From positions 1 through 41,990 of the IMG/VR virus record IMGVR_UViG_3300027759_000162: a stretch of DNA of 41,990 bases; one strand, 5' to 3'. The stretch comes from a virus. How positions within the stretch are numbered: position 1 is the stretch's first letter; every line of letters starts with the position of its first letter. The notes beneath the pieces were generated by a model, which was not told the DNA's origin, ran no database searches, and worked only from the letters and a program-made list of their open reading frames with translations. Made by a program: the position numbers and the translations under genes. Of this stretch, positions 28,794 through 37,734 are shown in pieces.

Positions 28794-29815
28794 TTGTAGG
28801 AGTAACAGGCGGAGCGGGCTTTATTGGCTCTTGGATTTGTGCGGAACTTGAAGCGCGTGGACATACACCATATGTGCTAGACCACCGAGGTCGTTTAGTC
28901 CACGGTATGTTGGGTGATGTACGCGATAACACTATCGTTATGGAATTTGCTGCTCATGTAGATGCAATCATCCACCTTGCCGCAGTCCTTGGTACTACCG
29001 AGACAATTGATGCACCACACGCATCTGCTGAAACAAACATCATGGGTACGCTTAATGTATTTGAGGCGGCATCACGCTATGACCTGCCTATAGTTTTTGC
29101 GGCTGTTGGTAATGCCAATATTGCACGCGGAACCTACTGCATTACTAAATCATGCGGTGAACGATTTGTTTCTATGTACCGTGAAGATAGAGGATTAAAG
29201 ATTACCTCTGTGCGACCAATGAACGCGTATGGTCCACGCCAGTCTGCGCCAGCACCTTATGGCTCATCAAAGGTACGCAAGATTGTTCCATCATTTATTA
29301 CATCTGCTTTGTCAGGCGAGCCTATGCGACTATATGGTGGCGGTACTCAGTACTCAGACACAGTATGGGTAGGAGATGTTGCTAAGGTATTTGTTACCGC
29401 ACTAGAGGAAGCCGTTAAGGGTAATGTCCCTACGCATCCAATTGATGTTGGTAACGCTACACCTTACACAGTCCTTGATGTTGCTAAGGAAATCCAAAAG
29501 CATATTCCTAGTGCTGTGATTGACAATGTGCCAATGCGTACAGGCGAACCTCACGGTGGCGCAATTCAGACACCAGATGACCTAAAGGCAATTGTTGATG
29601 CAGTAGCCGCGGTCAATCCAAAACTAAGTCGCATTGACATTCAACGAGTAACAAGAGAATTAGGCACAGTCGTATCGGCTGACCCTAGTACCTTACAAGC
29701 GATTGGTATGGACATTAAAGATTTCAAGCCACTTTCAGAGGGCATTAAATTAACTATTGACTGGTTCCAAGAGAATGAAGGCGTTACTTGGAACAAGCCT
29801 GTGAACGGTAAGTAA
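28790..29815 (+). CDS. NAD-dependent nucleotide-sugar epimerase/dehydratase
   Basis: 341 residues from ATG 28790, which overlaps the glycosyltransferase stop (ATGA). TGGAGFIGS is the Rossmann NAD site, Y116-CIT-K120 the catalytic pair, and SVRPMNAYGPRQ, SDTVWVGDVAKVF and IDVGNATPYTVLDVA fit the UDP-glucose 4-epimerase-like branch of the extended SDR family. The substrate is not decided by sequence. Coupling to the TAGT-like gene suggests that it makes the sugar donor used there. It lies seven bases before the terminase small subunit. Confidence 0.85.
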   Translation: MIVGVTGGAGFIGSWICAELEARGHTPYVLDHRGRLVHGMLGDVRDNTIVMEFAAHVDAIIHLAAVLGTTETIDAPHASAETNIMGTLNVFEAASRYDLPIVFAAVGNANIARGTYCITKSCGERFVSMYREDRGLKITSVRPMNAYGPRQSAPAPYGSSKVRKIVPSFITSALSGEPMRLYGGGTQYSDTVWVGDVAKVFVTALEEAVKGNVPTHPIDVGNATPYTVLDVAKEIQKHIPSAVIDNVPMRTGEPHGGAIQTPDDLKAIVDAVAAVNPKLSRIDIQRVTRELGTVVSADPSTLQAIGMDIKDFKPLSEGIKLTIDWFQENEGVTWNKPVNGK

Positions 29816-29822
29816 TCTATCC

Positions 29823-30410
29823 ATGCCAAATCACAATGCAGCCGTTCCAAGCCCAGAGTTGGTAGATAAGGAAATCAAAGTCCTAGAGTTACGCCGTGTT
29901 GGATTAACATGGGTGCGTATCGCTGAGGAAGTTGGCTATAAAGACCACACAGGTGCATACGCGGCATATAAGCGGGCTATTAAGCGCACAATGCAACAGC
30001 CAGCGGATGAACTAAGGGAACAAGAATTAGACCGAATTGACCGCTTGCAGGTGGCTGTATGGCCTTCTGCTATGAAGGGTGACACTAGGGCTGTTTTAAC
30101 TATCGTACGCTTAATGGAAAGACGCGCTAAACTTACAGGGTTAGATATGCCAATTAAAATTGAGCAGGATGTAACCACATGGACAGGCGGCGATTCGATT
30201 GATAGAGCAGTTAGAGACCTCGCATCTTTACTCACAAGAAACGATGCAACTGGCTCAAGCGAGAGTGCAATGGCAGAATATATCAGCGAGAGCGAATCAG
30301 TTACCGCCGGAAACGAATTGGAAAACTTGGTTAATACTCTCGGGGCGCGGGTGGGGCAAGACGAGGACGGGCGCGGAGTGGATAGTATGGAAAGCGATAA
30401 CCAATCCTAA
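29823..30410 (+). CDS. Terminase small subunit
   Basis: A 195-residue protein. The N-terminal HTH (KVLELRRVGLTWVRIAEEVGYKDHTGAYAAYKRAI) would bind packaging-site DNA. ELREQELDRIDRLQVAVWPSAMKGDTRAVLTIVRLMERRAKLTGLD is the typical oligomerisation core of actinophage small terminases. The acidic C-terminal tail (DATGSSESAMAEY...) is encoded over the N-terminal part of the large subunit gene in another frame. The position directly before TerL agrees. Confidence 0.82.
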   Translation: MPNHNAAVPSPELVDKEIKVLELRRVGLTWVRIAEEVGYKDHTGAYAAYKRAIKRTMQQPADELREQELDRIDRLQVAVWPSAMKGDTRAVLTIVRLMERRAKLTGLDMPIKIEQDVTTWTGGDSIDRAVRDLASLLTRNDATGSSESAMAEYISESESVTAGNELENLVNTLGARVGQDEDGRGVDSMESDNQS

Positions 30411-31590
30411 AACCCGCTGGGCTGTAGTCGCACCTACAAGTGCGGATGTTATTGACACCTGCTTTGAAGGTGAGTCAGGCATTATTAGTGTGCTTACTCG
30501 GTATGGCATATATGACGAGAACGCTTGGAACAAATCTCGCAGTTCCTACATCTTGCCTAATGAATCACGCATCAAAGGATTTTCAGCAGAGAAGCCTGAC
30601 CGACTTCGTGGACCACAGCATCATGGTGCTTGGTGTGACGAATTAGCGGCTTGGGCTAGTCCTGAAACATTTGACCAGTTACAGTTTGGTTTGCGATTAG
30701 GTGACAACCCGCAAGTTATTGTTACCACCACACCACGACCAACTAAAATTGTTAAGGAAATCCTAAAGGACCCTGAGACAACTATTACTCGTGGTAGCAC
30801 ATACGAGAATAAAGATAACCTTGCGGCTAGTACGCTAGTTACCTTACAGAAAAAGTATGAAAATACTCGGTTAGGTAGACAAGAGTTATTTGGAGAAATC
30901 CTTGATGACAACCCCGGTGCTTTGTGGACACGCTTAGGCATAGACACGCACCGCGTTACTATTGATTCACTACCACCATTTAGCCGAGTGGTTGTTGGAG
31001 TAGACCCAGCCGTTACTAATAATGAGGACAGCGACAGCACAGGTATTGTTACTTGCGGAATGACCGCTGATGGGCATTATTATGTTTTGGATGACAGCAC
31101 ACTAAAAGCAAGTCCTTTAGAATGGGCTACTGTTGCTGTCAAGCAATACGAAAAGTTTAAGGCTGACCGCATTGTTGCTGAAACAAACAACGGCGGTGAC
31201 CTTGTAATACATTTGCTACAACAAGTAAAGCCAACGGTATCAACCAAGAAGGTTACTGCAACGCGGGGTAAGCACTTACGAGCAGAACCTATTGCGGCTT
31301 TATACGAACAAGGGCGCGTACATCATGTGGGTTACTTTGGTGACCTAGAGGACCAAATGTGTGAATACGAACCCGGAATAACACAGGACTCGCCTGACCG
31401 AATGGATGCATTGGTTTGGGCGCTTACTGAATTGAGTGAAGGCTCAGCGGCAATTAACTTCCTATCTTCAATGGCTGTTTTTTGTCCAAAATGCAAGACG
31501 CCTTATGCCAAATCTGTACGCACCTGTCCAAGATGCAATATTTCAATAGGAGAATCTAATGCCAGCACAGTCACTAAGTCAGACTCCTGA
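30244..31590 (+). CDS. Terminase large subunit with C-terminal zinc ribbon
   Basis: 448 residues from ATG 30244; an in-frame TTG at 30199 would add 15. Walker A is SGRGWGKT (33-40), Walker B AWCDE (D132-E133), coupling motif TTTPRP, and the nuclease acids D254 (VGVDPAVT), E313 (VAETNN) and D388 (RMDALVW). It is the packaging motor and headful or site-specific nuclease. Residues 414-431 add a zinc ribbon, CPKC-x(10)-CPRC, after the nuclease domain, which is unusual. It overlaps the small subunit by 167 bases out of frame and the next gene by 32. Confidence 0.88.
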   Translation: MQLAQARVQWQNISARANQLPPETNWKTWLILSGRGWGKTRTGAEWIVWKAITNPKTRWAVVAPTSADVIDTCFEGESGIISVLTRYGIYDENAWNKSRSSYILPNESRIKGFSAEKPDRLRGPQHHGAWCDELAAWASPETFDQLQFGLRLGDNPQVIVTTTPRPTKIVKEILKDPETTITRGSTYENKDNLAASTLVTLQKKYENTRLGRQELFGEILDDNPGALWTRLGIDTHRVTIDSLPPFSRVVVGVDPAVTNNEDSDSTGIVTCGMTADGHYYVLDDSTLKASPLEWATVAVKQYEKFKADRIVAETNNGGDLVIHLLQQVKPTVSTKKVTATRGKHLRAEPIAALYEQGRVHHVGYFGDLEDQMCEYEPGITQDSPDRMDALVWALTELSEGSAAINFLSSMAVFCPKCKTPYAKSVRTCPRCNISIGESNASTVTKSDS

Positions 31591-31918
31591 CCCGCTAAAC
31601 ATTACCGTTCGCCAAAATCAGGAATGGGCTATCAACTTTAGTTACCAAGATGCTAACGGCGCGGCTATTTCATTGGCTGGATATACACCTATTTTGCAAT
31701 TTCGCACATCTGCATTGGCTAGAACATCTGTATTATCATTAACTGTTGGTAACGGAATTACTTTTAACGCAACAACAAAGCCACAAGTGCAAATTGATAC
31801 TGGTATTACAACTCCACCGGGAAAGTATGAGTGGGACTTAAAATGCACACCAGCAAATGGTGAAGCAATTTACTTAGGTCGCGGCATTGTGCAAGTAGAC
31901 GCTGAGGTATCTCGCTAA
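31559..31918 (+). CDS. BppU-like baseplate/fibre base protein
   Basis: A 119-residue beta protein (LNITVRQNQEWAINFSYQDANGAAISLAGYTPILQFRTS...VQIDTGITTPPGKYEWDLKCTPANGEAIYLGRGIVQV). The 'RQ.......Y.D..G..I.L.GYT...Q.R' and 'Y.WDL......G....L..G...V' patterns match the small proteins that precede fibre genes and resemble the N-terminal domain of BppU. It likely links the collagen-like fibre to the tail tip. It starts inside the terminase gene with AGGAG upstream. Confidence 0.65.
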   Translation: MPAQSLSQTPDPLNITVRQNQEWAINFSYQDANGAAISLAGYTPILQFRTSALARTSVLSLTVGNGITFNATTKPQVQIDTGITTPPGKYEWDLKCTPANGEAIYLGRGIVQVDAEVSR

Positions 31919-34900
31919 TGGCTGATGAAATAATTGTAACCCCTGTTGTTGCAGACATTATTGTTAGTGCAGCAGGTTCTCGTGGTATCCAAGGAACACA
32001 AGGAGTACAAGGCAGACAAGGTACTCAAGGCGTTCAAGGAACAACTGGTATTCAAGGTGCTGTTGGTATTCAAGGCACACAGGGCGTTCAGGGATTGCAG
32101 GGGTTTCAGGGAACACAAGGCGTTCAGGGAACTCAAGGTATACAGGGCGCACAAGGCTTGCAAGGGGTACAAGGAACACAAGGTGTGCAAGGTACGCAGG
32201 GCATTCAAGGTGTTCAGGGTGTTCAAGGTACTCAAGGAATTCAGGGAACGACTGGTTTACAAGGACTTACTGGAACACAGGGTTTAACTGGAATTCAAGG
32301 GGCAACTGGTGCGCAAGGTTTAACTGGTGCGCAGGGAACAACTGGGTTGCAAGGTTTAACTGGTATTCAGGGTTCAACTGGCGCGCAAGGAACTATCGGC
32401 GCACAAGGAACCACAGGATTACAAGGTTTGACTGGTATTCAAGGTTCACAAGGATTGCAAGGATTAGTCGGCGCGCAAGGCACTACAGGTGCGCAGGGAA
32501 CACAAGGCACAACTGGTATTCAGGGAAGTTTTGGTACACAAGGAACACAAGGTCTGCAAGGAACTATTGGTAGCCAAGGTGTAACTGGTACTCAAGGTGC
32601 GCAAGGCGTGACAGGCGCAAGCGGTACATCATCATCTATCTTTGCTTATCAATCAGATACAGCCGCAACAACACCACCACCTGCTGGCGGCGATATTATT
32701 TGGAGCAATGTTGTACAGGTAAGCGCAAGCACTTTATACATCTCGCACCAAACCGCTAGTGGTACAAGCGGCGTTCAAGACATTGACATTTTGTTGGATA
32801 ACATCAAAATTAACGACATCTTGTTTATTCAAGACCCTCTTTCATCACTTAACTATCAAGAGTGGCAAGTTAATGGCACACCTACATCTGTGCCTAATGT
32901 TTACTTTACATTTCCAGTAGCGTTACTATCTAGTGGCGGAACAGGCACAACAGGATTTGCTAACAACAAAGATATTTTGCTTATTACGCAAACATTGGGT
33001 ATTCAAGGAACTACTGGTGCGCAAGGAATTATTGGAGCGCAGGGAACAGTAGGTCTACAAGGACTAACTGGAACTCAAGGTGTTGCTGGTAATCAAGGCA
33101 CAACTGGTAGCCAAGGTACACAAGGCACAGTAGGTATTCAAGGCGCAACTGGAATTCAAGGCGCAGACGGCACACAAGGCACGATTGGTCTGCAAGGATT
33201 TACTGGTGCACAAGGCGCAAATGGAACACAAGGCACACAGGGTTTAACTGGTTTACAAGGTACAACTGGTGCAACAGGTTCACAAGGACTTAATGGCACA
33301 CAGGGAACAACAGGCGCGCAAGGTTTAATCGGCTTACAAGGTACAACTGGCAGTCAAGGTACAAACGGAACACAGGGTACTCAGGGTTTAATTGGGTTGC
33401 AAGGTGTCACAGGTAGCCAAGGACTAACAGGTATTCAAGGTGCTACAGGTACTCAGGGTACGACTGGCGCACAAGGTACGACTGGCTCACAAGGTATTAG
33501 CGGCGCCAGCATCCTGCCAACAGATAACAGTTGGTCAGGTGCAAACACATTCACAATTGCAAGCGGTACATCTGTACCGATCACAATTCAAAACAATGGC
33601 ACTGGCAACTCATTTGTTGTCAATGATGTGGCTTCAGATACCACGCCGTTTGTTGTTACTGCTACTGGAAATGTTGGCATTGGTAATGCAAGCCCAACTT
33701 ACACACTAGATGTTAGTTCTACTGCAAGAGTTGGTGGAGCAACAACAAATGCTGGAACTGGTTTACTTGTAAATGGAAGCGCATACCTTGCAACAACTAC
33801 AAACTGGAATTATGCAGGACTTGGTTTAATCAGAAATGCGGCAAATACTTCAACGCCACGATTTATTGAAATGGCTTTAGATGGAGATTCTCTAACTGCA
33901 ACAACAATTGGTGCTACTAACTCAATTTGGGGCATTTACGATTCATCACCAACTACTGGTTCAACATCATCAGCACTTAACTCTGTCATGGGTTACGGCG
34001 CTTACGCTGGTCACCAATGGTTTAACAATGGGTCTGAGAAGATGCGCATTGATTCAGGCGGTAGCGTGCTTATTGGCTCAACAAGTGGTGGCGCACAAAA
34101 GCGTGGACTTTCAATCACTAGCGGTAATGATGGTTCGTCTCCCGGTGGTATTTTTATCTTGTCAGCCAGCGCCGCAGGTGGAGATGGTGCAACTGTTGAA
34201 GCAATTGGTCGGCGTTTAGACGGCAATGGGTCGCGGTCTTTTGCAGGAACAGTCGCTTTAGCAAAAGTTAGAACTGATGCAGCGGTTGGAAGTGGTGCTG
34301 TTCTTGGAAGCGTTGTATTTGGTGGAAACCCAACAGGAACAACTGCGGCAAGCGTTTCTTATTCGGCATCCATGATTGCATACGCAGACGGCGCTTGGTC
34401 TAGCACATCTGCGATGCCATCAGGTTTAGCGTTTTACACAGGTTCAACTGGTACTGCACTTATTACTGCAAATGCAGATACTGGCACATTGCGTATGGTG
34501 ATTACAAGTGGTGGCAATGTCGGAATTGGAACTTCAACCCCTGCAACTTATAGTTTGTTGGCGGTTGCTTCAACAGCAGGTCAAAGCACCCCTAGAGTAA
34601 TTTCCATGCTTAACAATAGGTCGTATGTGGCTGGAGACCTTAGCGGCGTAATGATTGTTGGACTTGCTGGCAATGGAACTGTTGGTTCACACGATTACGG
34701 TGCTATTGCTATGAACGCAAATGCCTCATTAGCAGGTGGGGATGGTTCAGGAGCAACAACAACATTTTATGCTGGCGGTCAGTCAAGTAGCAAACTATCT
34801 ACACAAAAGTATTTGGAAGCAAATACTAGCGGTGCTCTTGGACTTGAAAATGTTTCTTTATGGACTGCGGGTTCTTCTCGTTTGCATATAAATGTTTCAG

Positions 34901-35937
34901 GCAATGTCGGCATCGGCACCACCTCACCTGCTGCAAAGCTAGATGTCAATGGCTCGATCAAGAGCGACAACCTTTCCAGCGTCAACGCCGTTCTGAACTC
35001 GTCCTTTAATGTTTGGCAAAGAGGCACCACAATTTCTTTGGCGGCTTCAACCGTAAATGCTTACACCGCAGACCGTTGGTCAATCACAACTGGTGCAAAC
35101 CAAGCAATGACAATATCTCGTCAACCAACTTCTGACACAACTAACTTGCCAAACATTCAGTATTGCGCACGAGTGCAAAGAAACTCAGGGCAAACTGGAA
35201 CTGCTGCAATAACATTGTTACAAGCGATGGAAACCGTTAATTCAATTCCGTTTGCTGGAAAACCTGTGATTGTTTCATTTTGGGCTAGAAAAGGCGCGTT
35301 GTATAGTGAAACAAACAGTTACCTTAATGGAATTGTTTATTCAGGCACAGGAACTGACCAAACACCATTGGTAGGGTACACAGGTGTTGTTCAAGCGCTG
35401 GGTACAACATTCCTATTGACTGCAAATTGGCAAAGATTTACTGTCACATCTGCAACAATTCCATCTAATGCAACCGAATTATCAATATTGTTTAGTTACA
35501 CGCCAACAGGTACAGCGGGCGCAACCGATTACTTTGAAGTGACTGGCGTTCAATTGGAACTTGGGAATACTGTAACCCCGTATCGCTCAAACCAGCCAAC
35601 TTACACAACCGAATTCACGGCTTGTCAGCGGTACTTCCAAAAAGTAGATAGTGTTATTTATGAGCCATCAAGTTGTGGTGGCTTTGCTCCAAATGGTTAT
35701 CTTTCAAGGGTGTTTCCAGTAACAATGCGAGCAGCACCAACAATTACTTTTTACAATATAACTGGTGGAGCAGGTTCAATTTCTTTGTATGTTGGAACCG
35801 TCAGGTCTGACAGCACAAATGTTTCTGCAATTGGCTCTTACATTTGGGGTTACTCAGGAAACGCTGTAGGTCCGTGGGGTACTACTGCAGATGACGGATT
35901 ATTGGCTTACACCTATCAAGCGGTTGCGGAGTTGTAA
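31918..35937 (+). CDS. Collagen-like receptor-binding tail fibre
   Basis: The largest protein, 1339 residues. Residues 23-238 are 72 Gly-x-y triplets and a second block has 57, separated by a beta domain (SSSIFAYQSDTAATTPP...). The third position is Gln in about 80 triplets and often Thr; proline is absent. Next come repeated 'GNVGIG-(N/T)-(A/S)-(S/T)-P...LDV' units typical of fibre shafts. The C-terminal domain (LNSSFNVWQRGTTISLAA...YTADRWSI...FEVTGVQLELG) is the jelly-roll carbohydrate-binding tip seen in many phage fibres. It would form a long trimeric needle. The shared start/stop with the BppU-like gene and a downstream chaperone-like gene support this role. Confidence 0.88.
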   Translation: MADEIIVTPVVADIIVSAAGSRGIQGTQGVQGRQGTQGVQGTTGIQGAVGIQGTQGVQGLQGFQGTQGVQGTQGIQGAQGLQGVQGTQGVQGTQGIQGVQGVQGTQGIQGTTGLQGLTGTQGLTGIQGATGAQGLTGAQGTTGLQGLTGIQGSTGAQGTIGAQGTTGLQGLTGIQGSQGLQGLVGAQGTTGAQGTQGTTGIQGSFGTQGTQGLQGTIGSQGVTGTQGAQGVTGASGTSSSIFAYQSDTAATTPPPAGGDIIWSNVVQVSASTLYISHQTASGTSGVQDIDILLDNIKINDILFIQDPLSSLNYQEWQVNGTPTSVPNVYFTFPVALLSSGGTGTTGFANNKDILLITQTLGIQGTTGAQGIIGAQGTVGLQGLTGTQGVAGNQGTTGSQGTQGTVGIQGATGIQGADGTQGTIGLQGFTGAQGANGTQGTQGLTGLQGTTGATGSQGLNGTQGTTGAQGLIGLQGTTGSQGTNGTQGTQGLIGLQGVTGSQGLTGIQGATGTQGTTGAQGTTGSQGISGASILPTDNSWSGANTFTIASGTSVPITIQNNGTGNSFVVNDVASDTTPFVVTATGNVGIGNASPTYTLDVSSTARVGGATTNAGTGLLVNGSAYLATTTNWNYAGLGLIRNAANTSTPRFIEMALDGDSLTATTIGATNSIWGIYDSSPTTGSTSSALNSVMGYGAYAGHQWFNNGSEKMRIDSGGSVLIGSTSGGAQKRGLSITSGNDGSSPGGIFILSASAAGGDGATVEAIGRRLDGNGSRSFAGTVALAKVRTDAAVGSGAVLGSVVFGGNPTGTTAASVSYSASMIAYADGAWSSTSAMPSGLAFYTGSTGTALITANADTGTLRMVITSGGNVGIGTSTPATYSLLAVASTAGQSTPRVISMLNNRSYVAGDLSGVMIVGLAGNGTVGSHDYGAIAMNANASLAGGDGSGATTTFYAGGQSSSKLSTQKYLEANTSGALGLENVSLWTAGSSRLHINVSGNVGIGTTSPAAKLDVNGSIKSDNLSSVNAVLNSSFNVWQRGTTISLAASTVNAYTADRWSITTGANQAMTISRQPTSDTTNLPNIQYCARVQRNSGQTGTAAITLLQAMETVNSIPFAGKPVIVSFWARKGALYSETNSYLNGIVYSGTGTDQTPLVGYTGVVQALGTTFLLTANWQRFTVTSATIPSNATELSILFSYTPTGTAGATDYFEVTGVQLELGNTVTPYRSNQPTYTTEFTACQRYFQKVDSVIYEPSSCGGFAPNGYLSRVFPVTMRAAPTITFYNITGGAGSISLYVGTVRSDSTNVSAIGSYIWGYSGNAVGPWGTTADDGLLAYTYQAVAEL

Positions 35938-36293
35938 TGAATTACACATACACTTTTAACGAGTCCACTCACCCAATTTCAGGCGAGGTTTTGACAACAG
36001 TAATGAGATCGGATGGCGCGCTAATTCCAACCGACCCATCCAACTCAGACTATCAGCGCTATTTAAAGTGGATTGATAATCCTGATGGTGAAGAAATTGA
36101 AATAATGGCAAACCTTGAAAAGATGCAGGAAGAAAATCTTAAAATTCAAGAAACACTTGCGGCTGAACTTCAAGCCGAAGAAGATAGACAATCCAAACTT
36201 CTTGCCGATATTGAACAAGCGGCAAAAGAGATGGCACTCAAAATAAATACAACCGACACACCAACCGAACAAACCCAAGAGGGGGCAGAATAA
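35937..36293 (+). CDS. Fibre accessory/assembly protein
   Basis: A 118-residue protein coupled to the fibre gene (TAATG). The N-terminal half (HPISGEVLTTVMRSDGALIPTDPSNSDYQRYLKWIDNPDG) has the 'R.DGA.IP.D..N.DY..YL.W' pattern of XkdW-like and tail fibre assembly proteins. The C-terminal half is a coiled coil (LEKMQEENLKIQETLAAELQAEEDRQSKLL). It is likely a chaperone or adaptor for the fibre. Confidence 0.7.
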   Translation: MNYTYTFNESTHPISGEVLTTVMRSDGALIPTDPSNSDYQRYLKWIDNPDGEEIEIMANLEKMQEENLKIQETLAAELQAEEDRQSKLLADIEQAAKEMALKINTTDTPTEQTQEGAE

Positions 36294-36294
36294 A

Positions 36295-36525
36295 ATGGCA
36301 ATAGATTACGCAGCACTACTAACAGATGAGCAAAAGCGCAGCATCCTAGAACAACGCATCGCCCAGTTTGCATCAGAGGCATACCAACACACACTCAACG
36401 AGACAACTTGCGCATCACTTAATGATGAAGAAGGTGTTGAAAATGCTCAAAAGTCATTGATGATTCTTGAAGCGGCTATCACTACTCATCAAAGTGAATT
36501 AGCGGCTTTACCTATTGCTGACTAA
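36295..36525 (+). CDS. Small helical fibre-module protein
   Basis: 76 residues, all helical (LLTDEQKRSILEQRIAQFASEAYQHTLNETTCASLNDEEGVENAQKSLMILEAAITTHQSELAAL). Proteins of this type follow fibre genes in many phages. The stop TAA (36523-36525) overlaps the stop of the minus-strand methyltransferase, so the two operons collide without any spacer. Confidence 0.65.
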   Translation: MAIDYAALLTDEQKRSILEQRIAQFASEAYQHTLNETTCASLNDEEGVENAQKSLMILEAAITTHQSELAALPIAD

Positions 36526-37184
36526 CGCACCCATAACATTCCAACATCAGCCGTTGGGCGTAGGTTAGACTTTTTCCAACCTTCTGTTGTCCAATGCTTG
36601 AAGTTGTCCAGTATCCAGCCACTTAAACTAAAGTCCTTAATTGGATACCAAGTTTCAGGTTCTTGACAATGATGCTCAATAAACTGTGGCGCGACTTCCG
36701 TATAACCGCCATAGGCTAGGTACTCGATTTGTAGGTCATGCTCATCAAGCGTGGCATCTGTCCACTCAAAGGCAATAGTTCCCATCTTGGAACTTAGTCC
36801 TTTGAACACAGACCATTCTGCGCCTTCCACATCTATCTTGATAAGGTCAGGCGTACCGTATTTAAGCGCAAGCGTGTCAATCGTAATTGTTGTCGCTTTG
36901 ATTGTTCGATAAGGCTTCCCTGCATATGGCATGGATTCGTCCGTTAGCCAGTCAAGGTTGATGGTTGATAGTCCATCCTCATCAGCCTCAAAGAATTCTA
37001 TAGTCGCATAGTCCGAACCGCTGACAGCGTATCTAAGCGGTGTGACATCAGGGTTATAGATAAAGTTACCAACCAATGCGCTGAACACGCGTGGGGCTGG
37101 TTCTAGGGCTACTACGCGGTATCCCTTAGCAAGTGCGGCATGGGTAAAGTCACCACGATTTGCACCAATATCAAAGCACAGCAT
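36522..37184 (-). CDS. FkbM-family methyltransferase
   Basis: A 220-residue SAM enzyme. MLCFDIGANRGDFTHAALAKGYRVVALEPAP is motif I and the acidic loop, then IKATTITIDTLALKYGTPDLIKIDVEGAEWSVFKGL, the FkbM core (D-L-I-K-I-D-V-E-G-A-E). These enzymes O-methylate sugars of glycans or lipids. It is the third gene of a minus-strand operon (38722 to 36522) and overlaps the TPR gene by 14 bases. Confidence 0.85.
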   Translation of the reverse strand: MLCFDIGANRGDFTHAALAKGYRVVALEPAPRVFSALVGNFIYNPDVTPLRYAVSGSDYATIEFFEADEDGLSTINLDWLTDESMPYAGKPYRTIKATTITIDTLALKYGTPDLIKIDVEGAEWSVFKGLSSKMGTIAFEWTDATLDEHDLQIEYLAYGGYTEVAPQFIEHHCQEPETWYPIKDFSLSGWILDNFKHWTTEGWKKSNLRPTADVGMLWVR

Positions 37185-37734
37185 TTAATTTCTCCAAGTT
37201 GTGAGCGACGGCATCCTTGTACATTTGGTCCATGTTTAGGCTAGACAGTATGTGCAGGGTTGCTAATGCTTCATCCTTGCGACCTATCCACCAAGCGGCT
37301 ACAGCCTTTTGGAATAGCAACGCATAAGAGCCAGAGTATCCAATAGGCGCAGGTAGCGAGTCAGGGTTAGCAGTAGCCCATCCGTAACCAATGGTTGCCC
37401 ATGTGTACGCCTCTTGCCATTGACCAGCGCGTTCGTAGTATTCGGACAATTTTAGATATGCCTCAGGGCGAGTATCGTCATACGCAACCGCTTGCAATAG
37501 GCAATTAGTTACCGAGTATTCCCGTCCTTCTTGGTCGTGGAAGCATTGTGCAATACGAATAAGTGACGCATATGCCTTAGGGCTAGCCTCGCCGCTATAT
37601 TCCGCACAGCGTAGGTAAAACGATACCGCGCTTGCTGTTTGATTAAGCGATAGGTATTCCTCAGCCAAGTCAAAGTTAAGACTAGGGTTAAACGGGTCGC
37701 GGGATAAATCTACAACTAACTTTTCAATGTTCAT
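37171..37734 (-). CDS. TPR-repeat protein
   Basis: A 187-residue helical-repeat protein (NPSLNFDLAEEYLSLNQTASAVSFYLRCAEYSG...ASLIRIAQCFHDQEG...PEAYLKLSEYYERAGQWQEAYTWATIGY). TPR units of this form accompany glycosyltransferases in phage and host glycan clusters as a separate or fused domain. It probably scaffolds the products on either side. It overlaps both neighbours in the minus-strand operon. Confidence 0.75.
   Translation of the reverse strand: MNIEKLVVDLSRDPFNPSLNFDLAEEYLSLNQTASAVSFYLRCAEYSGEASPKAYASLIRIAQCFHDQEGREYSVTNCLLQAVAYDDTRPEAYLKLSEYYERAGQWQEAYTWATIGYGWATANPDSLPAPIGYSGSYALLFQKAVAAWWIGRKDEALATLHILSSLNMDQMYKDAVAHNLEKLNAVL

Noticed and set aside
31915-32235. Minus-strand open frame rich in Leu/Thr/Ser opposite the fibre gene
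   Set aside because: It is the mirror of the Gly-x-Gln repeats; repetitive codons keep the opposite strand open. No ribosome site or independent support.
31918-33520. Fibre repeat region considered as a CRISPR or tandem DNA repeat array
   Set aside because: The repeats are in-frame codons for Gly-x-y triplets without spacers. They are protein repeats.
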